Shown: positions 50,396-57,543 of the stretch, one piece after another | Layout of the letters: the number at the start of each line of letters is the position of its first letter | Numbering within the stretch: the first letter of the stretch is position 1 | NCBI GenBank assembly: GCA_018005585.1 | Contig: JAGMZX010000008.1 | Location: 15,361 to 72,903, forward strand | Reading direction: 5' to 3' | From: Candidatus Hydrogenedentota bacterium | GTDB lineage: Bacteria; Hydrogenedentota; Hydrogenedentia; Hydrogenedentales; JAGMZX01 | Length of the DNA stretch: 57,543 nt | Translations under genes and position numbers: made by a program | Notes under the pieces: generated by a model | The model's database searches: none | What the model was told of the DNA's origin: nothing | What the model saw: the letters and a program-made list of their open reading frames with translations, nothing else

Positions 50396-50776
50396 ATGCA
50401 AATCGATACGCTCGCCGTGCCGGACGTGGCGCTAACGCTGGCCGCAGCCGGCCTCGGCGCGGCCTGGGCATTCTTCAAGGGCACCGCGTGGTTCGAGCGC
50501 CTGCAGCGGCGCCGTTTCGCCAAGGTGCTTCACGTGCTCGAAGCCGCCGTCGACGAGACCTACCGCGTTTACGTCGAAACGATCAAGGCCGCGCGAGCCG
50601 ATGGCCGGCTCACGCCGGAAGAACGCCGCCACGCACGGGAACTCGCCCGCGAACGCGCCCTCGTTCTGGGCCGCGACCAAGGCATCGATGTCCTCGCCGA
50701 ACTGGGCCGGGACTACCTCGACCTCTGGATCGCCCGGTCCGTGAAGCGGCTGAAGCGGCGCGCCAAGCCTTCGTAA
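50396..50776 (+). CDS. Small membrane protein, holin-like candidate
   Basis: A 126-residue protein with one N-terminal hydrophobic helix (VALTLAAAGLGAAWAFFKG, about 11-29), then a basic, amphipathic helical body (WFERLQRRRFAKVLHVLEA), an acidic stretch with LTPEERRHARELARERA, and a very basic end (RSVKRLKRRAKPS). GAGGAG precedes the ATG. Holins and some membrane anchors of phage particles look like this, but one helix is few for a holin. It closes the cassette; a sigma-70-like promoter follows for the next host gene. Confidence 0.55.
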   Translation: MQIDTLAVPDVALTLAAAGLGAAWAFFKGTAWFERLQRRRFAKVLHVLEAAVDETYRVYVETIKAARADGRLTPEERRHARELARERALVLGRDQGIDVLAELGRDYLDLWIARSVKRLKRRAKPS

Positions 50777-50784
50777 TTGTCTTC

Positions 50785-50813
50785 TTGGACCGCCGCGCCG
50801 GAACCGGTATAGT
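50785..50813 (+). promoter_or_regulatory. Putative sigma-70 promoter after the capsid cassette
   Basis: TTGGAC (50785-50790), 17-base spacer, TATAGT (50808-50813). The -10 matches five of six positions. It lies 55 bases before the propeller gene and suggests that host transcription restarts here. Confidence 0.45.
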
Positions 50814-50868
50814 GTCTGCGCATGCATAGGGCCGGGGGCGCGACCGCCGCTCCCGGCGGGAGGTTCCG

Positions 50869-52824
50869 ATGACATTCGCCACGCTTTTGGCATCGTGCAT
50901 CCTGGGCATGGACGTGTCCGGCGCGGAAGACACGGCGGACTTCGCCCACGTGTCGCAGTGGGAAAGCTGGTTGCGCCATCCCGTCTACGGTGACGCGTCG
51001 TTCGACGGCTTTGAACACGCCGCGGGCAACCCGGTGCACCGCGGGGCCGCGCCCTACGAATGGCCTGTGAACGGTTTTCTCTTCGAAGACCCCGTCAGCG
51101 GCGACTGGTTCCTCTATGTGGGGCATTACTGCACGGGCTACGCGTTCAAAGAAGAAGCGCCCAGCAAATGCACCGTATTCCGGTCGCGCGATCACGGCGT
51201 TTCGTGGGAACACCAAGGCCCGGTCTTCGACCCCGAGCCGCACGTCTTCGAGGGTGAAACCTCGCCCGTCGACCATGCGCCGGACGTGTCCGTGCTATAC
51301 GACGGCGGGCGCTATCACCTCTGTTTCGACTGGTGCACCGCGACCACCACGTGGGCGAACGCGGCCAATCCCCCGCCGGACGCGAACAGCGGCGCCGGCT
51401 ACGCCTGGGCGGAGCGCCCGGAAGGACCGTTCCACATCACGGCACGGCCCTTGGCGACGACACGCGATCAGGAACCGCTGTTAGGCAAGTACCGGCGGCT
51501 CTACGCTTCGACGATCATCCGCCGCGCCCAGGACTGGCTCGTGCTGACGCTCACGGATTCGGGGCCGTACTTCGGCTGGGCGCTGTTGGGCATGACCGCC
51601 GCAGCGCCGGAAGGCCCCTACACGAAACCGCTGCTGCTGCTCCATCCCGAATCGCACCGCTACCATCCCCCACTACTCGAATTCTTCCCTGCCTTCGTGC
51701 ATGAAGGGTTCATTTACGCCCCGGCGACGTCCGTCGCGATGAACCGCAACTATCAGGCGCTGTTCCGCGTGCCGGTCGAGGACGCGATGCGCCCGGAGGC
51801 ATGGCAACTGCATCAGGCGGGTTCCGTATGGCACGCCGAGCCGGTCGAGAACGAGTTTCACGGCATTTGGGGTCAGACTTTCTCGGGCTTCGTCGCGCGC
51901 GACGGCATTTTCCACGTGATGTTCCCCTCCCGCGACGAAAACGGCAACGGGACTATCAATATCGCGGCGCGCCCCTGGGCGCAGCCGCTGCGCGAGCGCG
52001 GCTTCGTCGTGAGCGGGCATGAAAGCCCGAGCTTGGTCCTGTTGCGGCGCGCGGGACCCGCACGAAGCCTCGAGACCGCGCTCCAAGTTCGCGGCACGGC
52101 CGTAATCGTATGGAATGCGGCCATGCCCTTGGGCCCAAACCTCGCCCGTTCGAACGCGACGTTGCACCCGCTCATGACAACGCGCTTTCACGGCTTGGAA
52201 CTGGGCCCCGGCGCCTGGACAATCGTGGAGTACAATGACCACGGCAAGCGCAGTGTTATCGCGGAGGGAACACGTGGGCCGGACCCGTCCGTGCATCTGA
52301 AAATAGCCTGGGAAGCAGACACGGCTCAGCTGGAAATCGACGGCGCGGCCGCGTGGTCCGGCGCGTTGGCCCAGGGGCCGGGCGCCTTTGGCATTTACGC
52401 AGGAAAACACAGTCACATCCGGGCCGATCAATTCCTGCTGACCGGCGTATCCGGCATGCCGCGCTTGACCTATTTGTACACCGAAGGACTGCTCGGCGCA
52501 GCCCAGTCTCTCGAACATTGGGAGGAAGTATCGGACGCGCGGTTCCGCTACGGCGCCGGCGCGGTCTCGAAGGCGGACACGGCGCGCGCCAAGTGGAACT
52601 TTGAGGGAACGGCTGTGACGCTGTATGCGCCGCGCGGGCCCGATTACGGCGCGGCGCAGCTATTCGTCGATGGCGCGCCCGCGGCGACGGTTGATTTCCG
52701 CGCCGGCGCACCCGCGGCATCGCAACCCCTGTTTGCGCGCGCGGACCTCGCCGAAGGCCGTCACACGCTGGTGCTCGAAGCGCGGCAAGGCCGGTTTCCC
52801 CTGGATTGCATCGAGGTGGAATAA
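50869..52824 (+). CDS. Glycosidase-like beta-propeller protein, probably secreted
   Basis: A 651-residue protein with a short hydrophobic N-terminus (TFATLLASCILGMDVSGA). The N-terminal two thirds look like a five-bladed propeller of the GH32/43/68-type clan: WPVNGFLFEDPVSGDWFLYVG, CTVFRSRDHGVSWEHQGPVF, PDVSVLYDGGRYHLCFDWC, GYAWAERPEGPFH, and RLYASTIIRRAQDWLVLTL. The C-terminal third is a beta-sandwich (FGIYAGKHSHIRADQFLLTG and RADLAEGRHTLVLEARQG). No catalytic acids can be named with confidence, so activity is uncertain. GGGAGG precedes ATG 50869. It is likely involved in polysaccharide use. Confidence 0.65.
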   Translation: MTFATLLASCILGMDVSGAEDTADFAHVSQWESWLRHPVYGDASFDGFEHAAGNPVHRGAAPYEWPVNGFLFEDPVSGDWFLYVGHYCTGYAFKEEAPSKCTVFRSRDHGVSWEHQGPVFDPEPHVFEGETSPVDHAPDVSVLYDGGRYHLCFDWCTATTTWANAANPPPDANSGAGYAWAERPEGPFHITARPLATTRDQEPLLGKYRRLYASTIIRRAQDWLVLTLTDSGPYFGWALLGMTAAAPEGPYTKPLLLLHPESHRYHPPLLEFFPAFVHEGFIYAPATSVAMNRNYQALFRVPVEDAMRPEAWQLHQAGSVWHAEPVENEFHGIWGQTFSGFVARDGIFHVMFPSRDENGNGTINIAARPWAQPLRERGFVVSGHESPSLVLLRRAGPARSLETALQVRGTAVIVWNAAMPLGPNLARSNATLHPLMTTRFHGLELGPGAWTIVEYNDHGKRSVIAEGTRGPDPSVHLKIAWEADTAQLEIDGAAAWSGALAQGPGAFGIYAGKHSHIRADQFLLTGVSGMPRLTYLYTEGLLGAAQSLEHWEEVSDARFRYGAGAVSKADTARAKWNFEGTAVTLYAPRGPDYGAAQLFVDGAPAATVDFRAGAPAASQPLFARADLAEGRHTLVLEARQGRFPLDCIEVE

Positions 52825-52901
52825 GCGGGTTCCGCGGCGCATTTATGATGACGCGGCGTCCGCGGCGCAAACCGCCGCATCCCGTAAAGAAGAGGAGTCT
52901 T

Positions 52902-53741
52902 ATGGCACAATCGGAAACCGGTCCCAAAAAACACTCGATCGTAAAAGCGTATAAGAACCTCGAATTCCTGAACTCGCCGGACGCCCGGCTGGTCCGCGTC
53001 ATGTGCGAATTCACGGAACCCCAGGCGCGCCTGCGCCGCGCGCGCATCCGTGACACCATCGTGTTCTTCGGGTCGGCCCGGCTGCCCTCGGCTGAACAGG
53101 CGCGGGCGCGTCTCGATGCGCTGCGCAAGCAGCGTTCCAGGAACCGCTCCCTCGTAAGCAAGGCCGCCTGGGAAGCCGCGCTGCGCGACCGGGAACTCTC
53201 CCGCTATTACGAGGACGCGCGGGAACTCGCGGCGCGTATGACCCGCTGGTCCCTGTCGCTGCCTAAACGGGGCCGCCGCTTCGTCGTGTGTTCCGGCGGC
53301 GGACCGGGCATCATGGAGGCGGCAAACCGTGGCGCGCGCGAGGCCGGGGGACAGTCGCTGAGCCTCAATATCAGCCTGCCGTTCGAGCAAATCCCGAATC
53401 CGTACCAGACACCCGAGCTGGCCTTCGAATTCCACTACTTCTTCGTGCGGAAATTCTGGTTCGTCTACCTGGCAAAGGCGTTGGTCGCGTTTCCCGGCGG
53501 CTTCGGGACGCTCGACGAGTTGTTCGAGGTGCTCACCCTCGTCCAGACGCGCAAAACGCAAAAGGAAATGCCGGTTGTCGTCTATGGAAGGAAATTCTGG
53601 CGGTCGATCCTCAATTTCGACCTGCTGGCGAAGCGGGGCGTCATATCGCGCGATGACCTGAAGCTCTTCCGCTTCTGTGACACCGTGGACGAAGCAGCCG
53701 CGTATCTTCAGTCGGAATTGACGCGCCTGTATATGAGCTGA
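52902..53741 (+). CDS. LOG-family nucleotide phosphoribohydrolase-like protein
   Basis: A 279-residue Rossmann-like protein. Family marks: RDTIVFFGSAR near residues 51-60, VVCSGGGPGIMEAANRGA (128-145) and VAFPGGFGTLDELFEV (195-210); PGGFGTLDE is the active-site motif of LOG-family enzymes, which release the base from cytokinin-type or other nucleoside 5'-monophosphates. The old name lysine decarboxylase is incorrect for this group. It has an N-terminal helical extension of about 45 residues and a long helix between. ATG at 52902 follows GAGGAG by four bases; the 52806 frame is longer than the family needs. Confidence 0.87.
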   Translation: MAQSETGPKKHSIVKAYKNLEFLNSPDARLVRVMCEFTEPQARLRRARIRDTIVFFGSARLPSAEQARARLDALRKQRSRNRSLVSKAAWEAALRDRELSRYYEDARELAARMTRWSLSLPKRGRRFVVCSGGGPGIMEAANRGAREAGGQSLSLNISLPFEQIPNPYQTPELAFEFHYFFVRKFWFVYLAKALVAFPGGFGTLDELFEVLTLVQTRKTQKEMPVVVYGRKFWRSILNFDLLAKRGVISRDDLKLFRFCDTVDEAAAYLQSELTRLYMS

Positions 53742-53907
53742 CGCGGAATTTCGGGCGGTTCATCCCGGAAGCCCTGAAACGCGGCTTGGCGCGCGCACGG
53801 GCCGTTGCGTTATCGTATCTCATCCGGTTCCCTCTGGGAGCTGGACTGGCACAATGGTAGAAAATGCCGGGCGACTGACCCGGCCCATGTTCGTTTGAGT
53901 ATTAGTT

Positions 53908-55149
53908 ATGTCTCAAAGTTCCCTACTGTCTCGACGCGCATTTCTGGCCGCGACGCTCTTGCCGGCCACGGCCGCAATCGCGCAGCCAAGCCGGCCCGGG
54001 CCGCCTGGTCGCGTCGTCACGGGGCACATCGGCGTTGGCGCGCGGGGCTGCGCGCTGCTCGCGCGGATGCGCGGCAGCGCCGCCGCCGTGTGTGACGTAG
54101 ACGAGGAACATCTGGCGGACGGCGCGGCCCTCGTTGGCGCGGGTGTGCGCGTCTTCCGCGACTACCGGGAACTGCTCGAACAACCCGACATCGACGCCGT
54201 CGTGATCGCGACGCCAGACCACTGGCACGCGCTGCAGACGGTTCATGCTTGTGAAGCGGGCAAGGACATCTACGTCGAGACGCCCGCATGCCGTGTCTTC
54301 GAGGAAGCCCAAGCCATGGTCCGGGCCGCCACCTGGTACGGCCGGGTCGTGCACGCGGGCGCGGCGGGACCCCTTTCGCGCGCGGCAGCCGCGGCGCGCA
54401 TGGGTATGCAGCGCGGCGCACTCGGCGCGGTACAGCGCATCGATTGCTGGGGCGCGGCCAATCCGGAAGGGGGCGACCCGGCAAAGAACGCGATAGCGCC
54501 AGAGTCTCTCGACTGGGACCAGTGGCTCGGCCCGAACCGCTGGCGCCCGTACAACCCGGAGTGCGCCCACGGGGATTGGCGATGGCTGATAGACTTCGGC
54601 GGCGGCAACGTGTGCCAGCAGGGCGCGCAACTGCTGCACATGGCTTATGACCTTCTGGGGCTGCCTGTCACGGGCACAGCGACCGTATCCGCCACGGGTG
54701 CGCGCCCCGTCTCGGGCCTGTGGGATTGCCCCCCCACGCTGGAGGCCGCGTGGTCGTTCTCCGCGTCTGAAGTCACCTTGCACTGGCGGCAACCCGGCCC
54801 CGCCGAGGCCGCGCCCGCGGGCTTGGCGGTCCAGGGCGCATCGGACACGCTGCGTGTGAGTTGGCGCGGCGGCCAATGGCGTTTCGACGCGCCATTGCAG
54901 GAACCGGCGGCGGAAGAAAGCGAAGATGCTGACCCGCTGGCCGTCTGGCTCGAAGCAGTGCGGAACGGCTATGCGTCCAGCGGTGGCTTGACAACGGCCT
55001 GCCGCGCCGCGTCGCTGGCTGCGCTCACGAATGTTGCATGGCGCTTCGGCCGGCCCATCACGTGCGACCTCGAGACGGGCGCGTGCGTGGGCGACCTGCA
55101 GGCGGAACGCCTGCTGCGCGCGCCCGGCCGGGGAGCTTACCGCCTATGA
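53908..55149 (+). CDS. Tat-exported Gfo/Idh/MocA-fold protein lacking the catalytic Lys and His
   Basis: A 413-residue protein with a Tat signal (LSRRAFLAATLLPATAAIA). The nucleotide-binding domain starts HIGVGARGCALLARM and has DIDAVVIATPDHWHALQT. At the position of the family's EKP motif it reads YVETPAC (Thr125 instead of Lys), and the usual DxGxH block reads GGGNVCQQGAQLLHM (Gln240 instead of His). These residues normally do the hydride-transfer chemistry, so it may be inactive, a binding protein, or use other residues. A C-terminal beta-sheet part follows. The start ATG has no clear ribosome binding site. Its TGA overlaps the HEAT-repeat start (ATGA). Confidence 0.8.
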   Translation: MSQSSLLSRRAFLAATLLPATAAIAQPSRPGPPGRVVTGHIGVGARGCALLARMRGSAAAVCDVDEEHLADGAALVGAGVRVFRDYRELLEQPDIDAVVIATPDHWHALQTVHACEAGKDIYVETPACRVFEEAQAMVRAATWYGRVVHAGAAGPLSRAAAAARMGMQRGALGAVQRIDCWGAANPEGGDPAKNAIAPESLDWDQWLGPNRWRPYNPECAHGDWRWLIDFGGGNVCQQGAQLLHMAYDLLGLPVTGTATVSATGARPVSGLWDCPPTLEAAWSFSASEVTLHWRQPGPAEAAPAGLAVQGASDTLRVSWRGGQWRFDAPLQEPAAEESEDADPLAVWLEAVRNGYASSGGLTTACRAASLAALTNVAWRFGRPITCDLETGACVGDLQAERLLRAPGRGAYRL

Positions 55150-57377
55150 CCCGGACAAGACACGTTCCGCGAGCACATGCCGGACCCGCGCTGGCGCGCT
55201 GCGCGCTTGCAGCGTTGTTGTTCGGCTTCCCCCTTGCCCTACCCGCGCAGGAAAACACGCCGCCGGATATGCCGCCTTCGGAGACCTCCGAAACCGCCGC
55301 CGGGATATCGGGGCGTGTGGCGGAATTCGGCGCGGCGCTGCTCGACGCCGACCCGGGGCGCGCGGCGGCGGCGCGCCGCGAACTCGAAACGCTGGTCTTT
55401 CAATCCGGCGCTCCTGAAACGAATACGGACCGTGCCGCGCTTGCCCAGTCGCTGGAACAACTACTCGATGAACTCCCGGCAGAAACGGAATCCGCGGCTG
55501 CATGGAAACCAGAAACGGATTTCTTCGCGTGGCTGCATGCAATTCCCGCTGCGGCGCAGAATACCGCCGCGCGTGTACGGCTCGATCAGGCCCGCCGGGA
55601 CATCGTGTTTTGGCTGAGCCTCGTTATCGAAGACAGTGATGCCGCCTCCTTGGCGAAATGGGTGGCGGACCCCGTGCTTGCCGAAGACGCGATTGCGGCG
55701 CTGGCGCGCATGCGCGGCGACACCGCAAAGCGGGCCCTGCTGGATACGCTGGTCTCCGCTCAAGGCCTCACGCGCTTGAGCGTTATCCGCGCGCTGTCTT
55801 CGTGCGGCGCAACGGAAGCCGTGCCGGGCTTGACCGCGCTCGCGCGCACGGAGCAGGGCGATGTGCGCTGGTGCGCGTTGGGCGTCCTGAGCGCATTGGG
55901 CGTGCCCGCTACCGCCGTTATGCCGCTTGACCCGGCCGCGCCGCCGCGTCTGGCCGCGCGCTATGCGGCGGATTGCCTGCGCGCCGCGCTGGTTCTGGCC
56001 GAACGCGGCGATCATGCTCAAGCAGAGCGTCTGCTGCGCGGGTTCACGGACCTCAACGCGCGGCAGCACCAGATTTGCGCCGCGCTGCTGGGCTTGGCCC
56101 GGCTCGGCTCGCCGGCACTCACGCGCAGCGCGCTCGGGTTCATCGGCACGCCGGGCGTGCGGGCGACCGCGATCGAGGTGCTGGCTGCTGACCGGTCACC
56201 CAACGTCGAAGAGACGCTGGTCAAGGCCTATCCCGTGACGGACCCGTCGATGCAGGCGGCCATTCTCCGCATCCTGGTGCGCCGCCACTCCGGTCAGGCC
56301 GCGCCGCTGCTGCAGCAGGCGCTCAGCGCGGCGCATGCCGAGGTGCGCGTCGAAGCCGCGCGGCTTCAGGGGCTCATGCCGGCGGAAGGCGACCTGTGGG
56401 AACTCGCGCAGCGCGGCGCGCCGTGGATCCGTCATGAGGCGCTGCGGCTCTTTCTCGACGCGGCGTGGCAGCGCGCCGCCGCCGGTCAAAAAGACGTGGC
56501 GCGCGAACAGTTCACGCTCGTGCTTCAGGGAATGTTCCCCACCGAAGCGCGCCGTGAGGCCCTGAACGGACTCGAACGCATCGCGGACCCAGCGGCGCGG
56601 CCCTTGATCGAGCGCTGGGCAAAGGACCCCGACGTCGCCGAGGCCGCTGCCTGCGCGCTCGTGGCCGTCATCGGCGTCGGCGACGACCAAGCCGAAACCC
56701 AGGCGCAACTGCTGCAACTGGCGCAGGAAACGCCGTATGAACCCGCGGCCGCCGCGGCCGTGACCGCGCTCGCCGCGCGCGGCGTCGATATCATCCCATT
56801 GCTCAAACAGAGGGGATATCTCATCGACTGGCAAGTGCTGGGGCCGTTCCCCCGGGACCACGCGGCCATGACCGCCGTTGAGGCGCAGCTCGCAAAGCCG
56901 GGGCAGCCACCCGCCTCCCTGTCGCATGAGGGCGCCGAGTTCACGTGGCGCGACGCAAGAGCGTCGGGGCTCCCGGCGGTGGTGAACCTGGAATCCGTGT
57001 TGGGCCCGTACCAGCAGACCGCGGCATATGCCTTCGCGCGGGTCGCTCTGCCGCAATGGCGGCCCGCGGAACTCCATCTGATTTTCGACGACATGATAGC
57101 CATGTGGGTGAACGGGGAGAAAGCGTATGAGTCCGTTATGTCCGGCGCCCTGGACGCCGCGCCGGAATCTGCCCGGGTTACCCTCCAACCGGGTTGGAAC
57201 GGTATTCTCGTGCGTGTGACGCAAGAAAATGGCGCATGGGGCTTTGGCGTGCGGCTCGTCGACCGGCGCGGCGATGCCATCGGCCTCGACGCCCAGTCCA
57301 TGCCCGACGACGGGATGTCCGGCATCGGCGTGACCGCGGACACCTTGCGCCCAGTAATAGCGGAAGACGCGCCATGA
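55146..57377 (+). CDS. Exported HEAT-repeat protein
   Basis: A 743-residue protein with a signal peptide (ALARCALAALLFGFPLALPAQ). The middle is a series of HEAT-like helical repeats: DPVLAEDAIAALARMRGD, GLTRLSVIRALSSCGATEAV, QGDVRWCALGVLSALG, GVRATAIEVLAADRS and HAEVRVEAARLQGLM. The last 170 residues are beta-rich (IDWQVLGPFPRD, ELHLIFDDMIAMWVNGEKAY, GWNGILVRVTQENGAWGFGV), like a carbohydrate-binding or DUF1080-type sandwich. ATG at 55146 overlaps the stop of the previous gene as ATGA, so it is coupled to it; a frame from 55038 would lie inside that gene. A scaffold or binding role is likely. Confidence 0.8.
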   Translation: MTRTRHVPRAHAGPALARCALAALLFGFPLALPAQENTPPDMPPSETSETAAGISGRVAEFGAALLDADPGRAAAARRELETLVFQSGAPETNTDRAALAQSLEQLLDELPAETESAAAWKPETDFFAWLHAIPAAAQNTAARVRLDQARRDIVFWLSLVIEDSDAASLAKWVADPVLAEDAIAALARMRGDTAKRALLDTLVSAQGLTRLSVIRALSSCGATEAVPGLTALARTEQGDVRWCALGVLSALGVPATAVMPLDPAAPPRLAARYAADCLRAALVLAERGDHAQAERLLRGFTDLNARQHQICAALLGLARLGSPALTRSALGFIGTPGVRATAIEVLAADRSPNVEETLVKAYPVTDPSMQAAILRILVRRHSGQAAPLLQQALSAAHAEVRVEAARLQGLMPAEGDLWELAQRGAPWIRHEALRLFLDAAWQRAAAGQKDVAREQFTLVLQGMFPTEARREALNGLERIADPAARPLIERWAKDPDVAEAAACALVAVIGVGDDQAETQAQLLQLAQETPYEPAAAAAVTALAARGVDIIPLLKQRGYLIDWQVLGPFPRDHAAMTAVEAQLAKPGQPPASLSHEGAEFTWRDARASGLPAVVNLESVLGPYQQTAAYAFARVALPQWRPAELHLIFDDMIAMWVNGEKAYESVMSGALDAAPESARVTLQPGWNGILVRVTQENGAWGFGVRLVDRRGDAIGLDAQSMPDDGMSGIGVTADTLRPVIAEDAP

Positions 57378-57403
57378 CGGCGCGCCTCGCGGGAGGCATA
57401 CGA

Positions 57404-57543
57404 ATGTTCAAGTGGATGCTTTGTCTGGCGGTAACGAGTTTTCCGGCTCTCGCGCAGGAGGCCGCGCCGGTACCCCTGCCGCGCGCACATTCGCACAATG
57501 ACTACGAGCATGACCGGCCCCTGCTTGATGCGCTCGACCACGG
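57404..57543 (+). CDS. GDPD/PI-PLC-like secreted phosphodiesterase, N-terminal part
   Basis: The first 46 codons of a gene cut by the window end. A signal peptide (FKWMLCLAVTSFPALAQEA) is followed by PLPRAHSHNDYEHDRPLLDA, which is the opening active-site block (HSHNDY) of the GDPD/PI-PLC-like phosphodiesterases. GGGAGG lies seven bases before the ATG at 57404. It follows the HEAT-repeat gene by 26 bases and probably belongs to the same operon. The full length and catalytic residues cannot be checked here. Confidence 0.72.
   Translation, partial: MFKWMLCLAVTSFPALAQEAAPVPLPRAHSHNDYEHDRPLLDALDH

Noticed and set aside
42515-50776. Complete, inducible prophage
   Set aside because: No terminase, integrase, replication, repressor, tape measure or endolysin gene is visible, and no attachment sites were found.
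1-57543. CRISPR array, rRNA, tRNA or insertion sequence
   Set aside because: No regularly spaced direct repeats, no recognisable RNA gene and no transposase were seen by eye; a tRNAscan or Infernal run would be needed to exclude small RNA genes.

Overview
The window is high-GC, gene-dense bacterial DNA with Gram-negative traits: a HlyD-type periplasmic adaptor, a lipoprotein, Tat and Sec signal peptides, and flagellar genes. A secreted protease with a type I dockerin, GH172, GH28 and beta-propeller glycosidase-like proteins, a Gfo/Idh/MocA protein with a Tat signal and a HEAT-repeat protein suggest a polysaccharide-degrading member of a deep, mostly uncultured phylum. Hydrogenedentota, or lineages near Planctomycetota and Lentisphaerota, fit best. 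This placement is an inference from gene content; no rRNA or tRNA gene was recognised.

Layout. 0-8.4 kb: a truncated gene, a translationally coupled pair (TolB-like propeller and metallophosphoesterase), a 1231-aa thermolysin-family protease with IPT/TIG and dockerin domains, an unknown small gene and a purple-acid-phosphatase-like protein. 8.5-13 kb: a PH-domain membrane protein, an HlyD adaptor, a two-gene phage-like islet (fibre-like protein plus small membrane protein) and an MFS transporter with an almost leaderless transcript. 13-18.4 kb: a transketolase-like enzyme and an ABC exporter (ATPase and permease overlapping by TAATG). 18.6-23.2 kb: aroE, a 73-aa protein, an EIIA/zinc-ribbon fusion, a cyclic-nucleotide-binding protein, a lipoprotein and a CPBP-like membrane protein. 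23.5-25.8 kb: fliD-fliS behind a sigma-28-type promoter. 25.9-31.7 kb (minus strand): an acidic coiled-coil protein, an FtsA-like protein and glucan phosphorylase. 32-42.2 kb: a thioredoxin-like protein, GH172, oligoendopeptidase F, a three-gene glycan-synthesis operon (MptE-like/DUF115, tandem glycosyltransferase, glycosyltransferase) and GH28. 42.2-50.8 kb: a HigA antitoxin remnant followed by a compact phage-derived capsid/tail cassette. 50.9-57.5 kb: a secreted propeller protein, a LOG-family protein, an oxidoreductase-fold protein, a HEAT-repeat protein and the start of a GDPD/PI-PLC-like gene.

The most unusual part is the capsid cassette. It encodes a portal, a prohead protease, a decoration protein, a major capsid protein, a connector, two tail-type proteins, a fibre-like protein and a small membrane protein. 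It has no visible terminase, tape measure, integrase, replication or endolysin gene. Two DNA-end enzymes sit inside it. One is a stand-alone LigD-type 3'-phosphoesterase-like protein in the position where a scaffold gene is often found. The other is a staphylococcal-nuclease-like domain with its catalytic residues intact, inserted in a tail protein. Known staphylococcal nucleases leave 3'-phosphate ends and known LigD phosphoesterase domains remove such groups, so the two may act in sequence in a domesticated particle. That link is a hypothesis. Hairpins punctuate the cassette, and a similar fibre/membrane-protein pair lies about 31 kb away.
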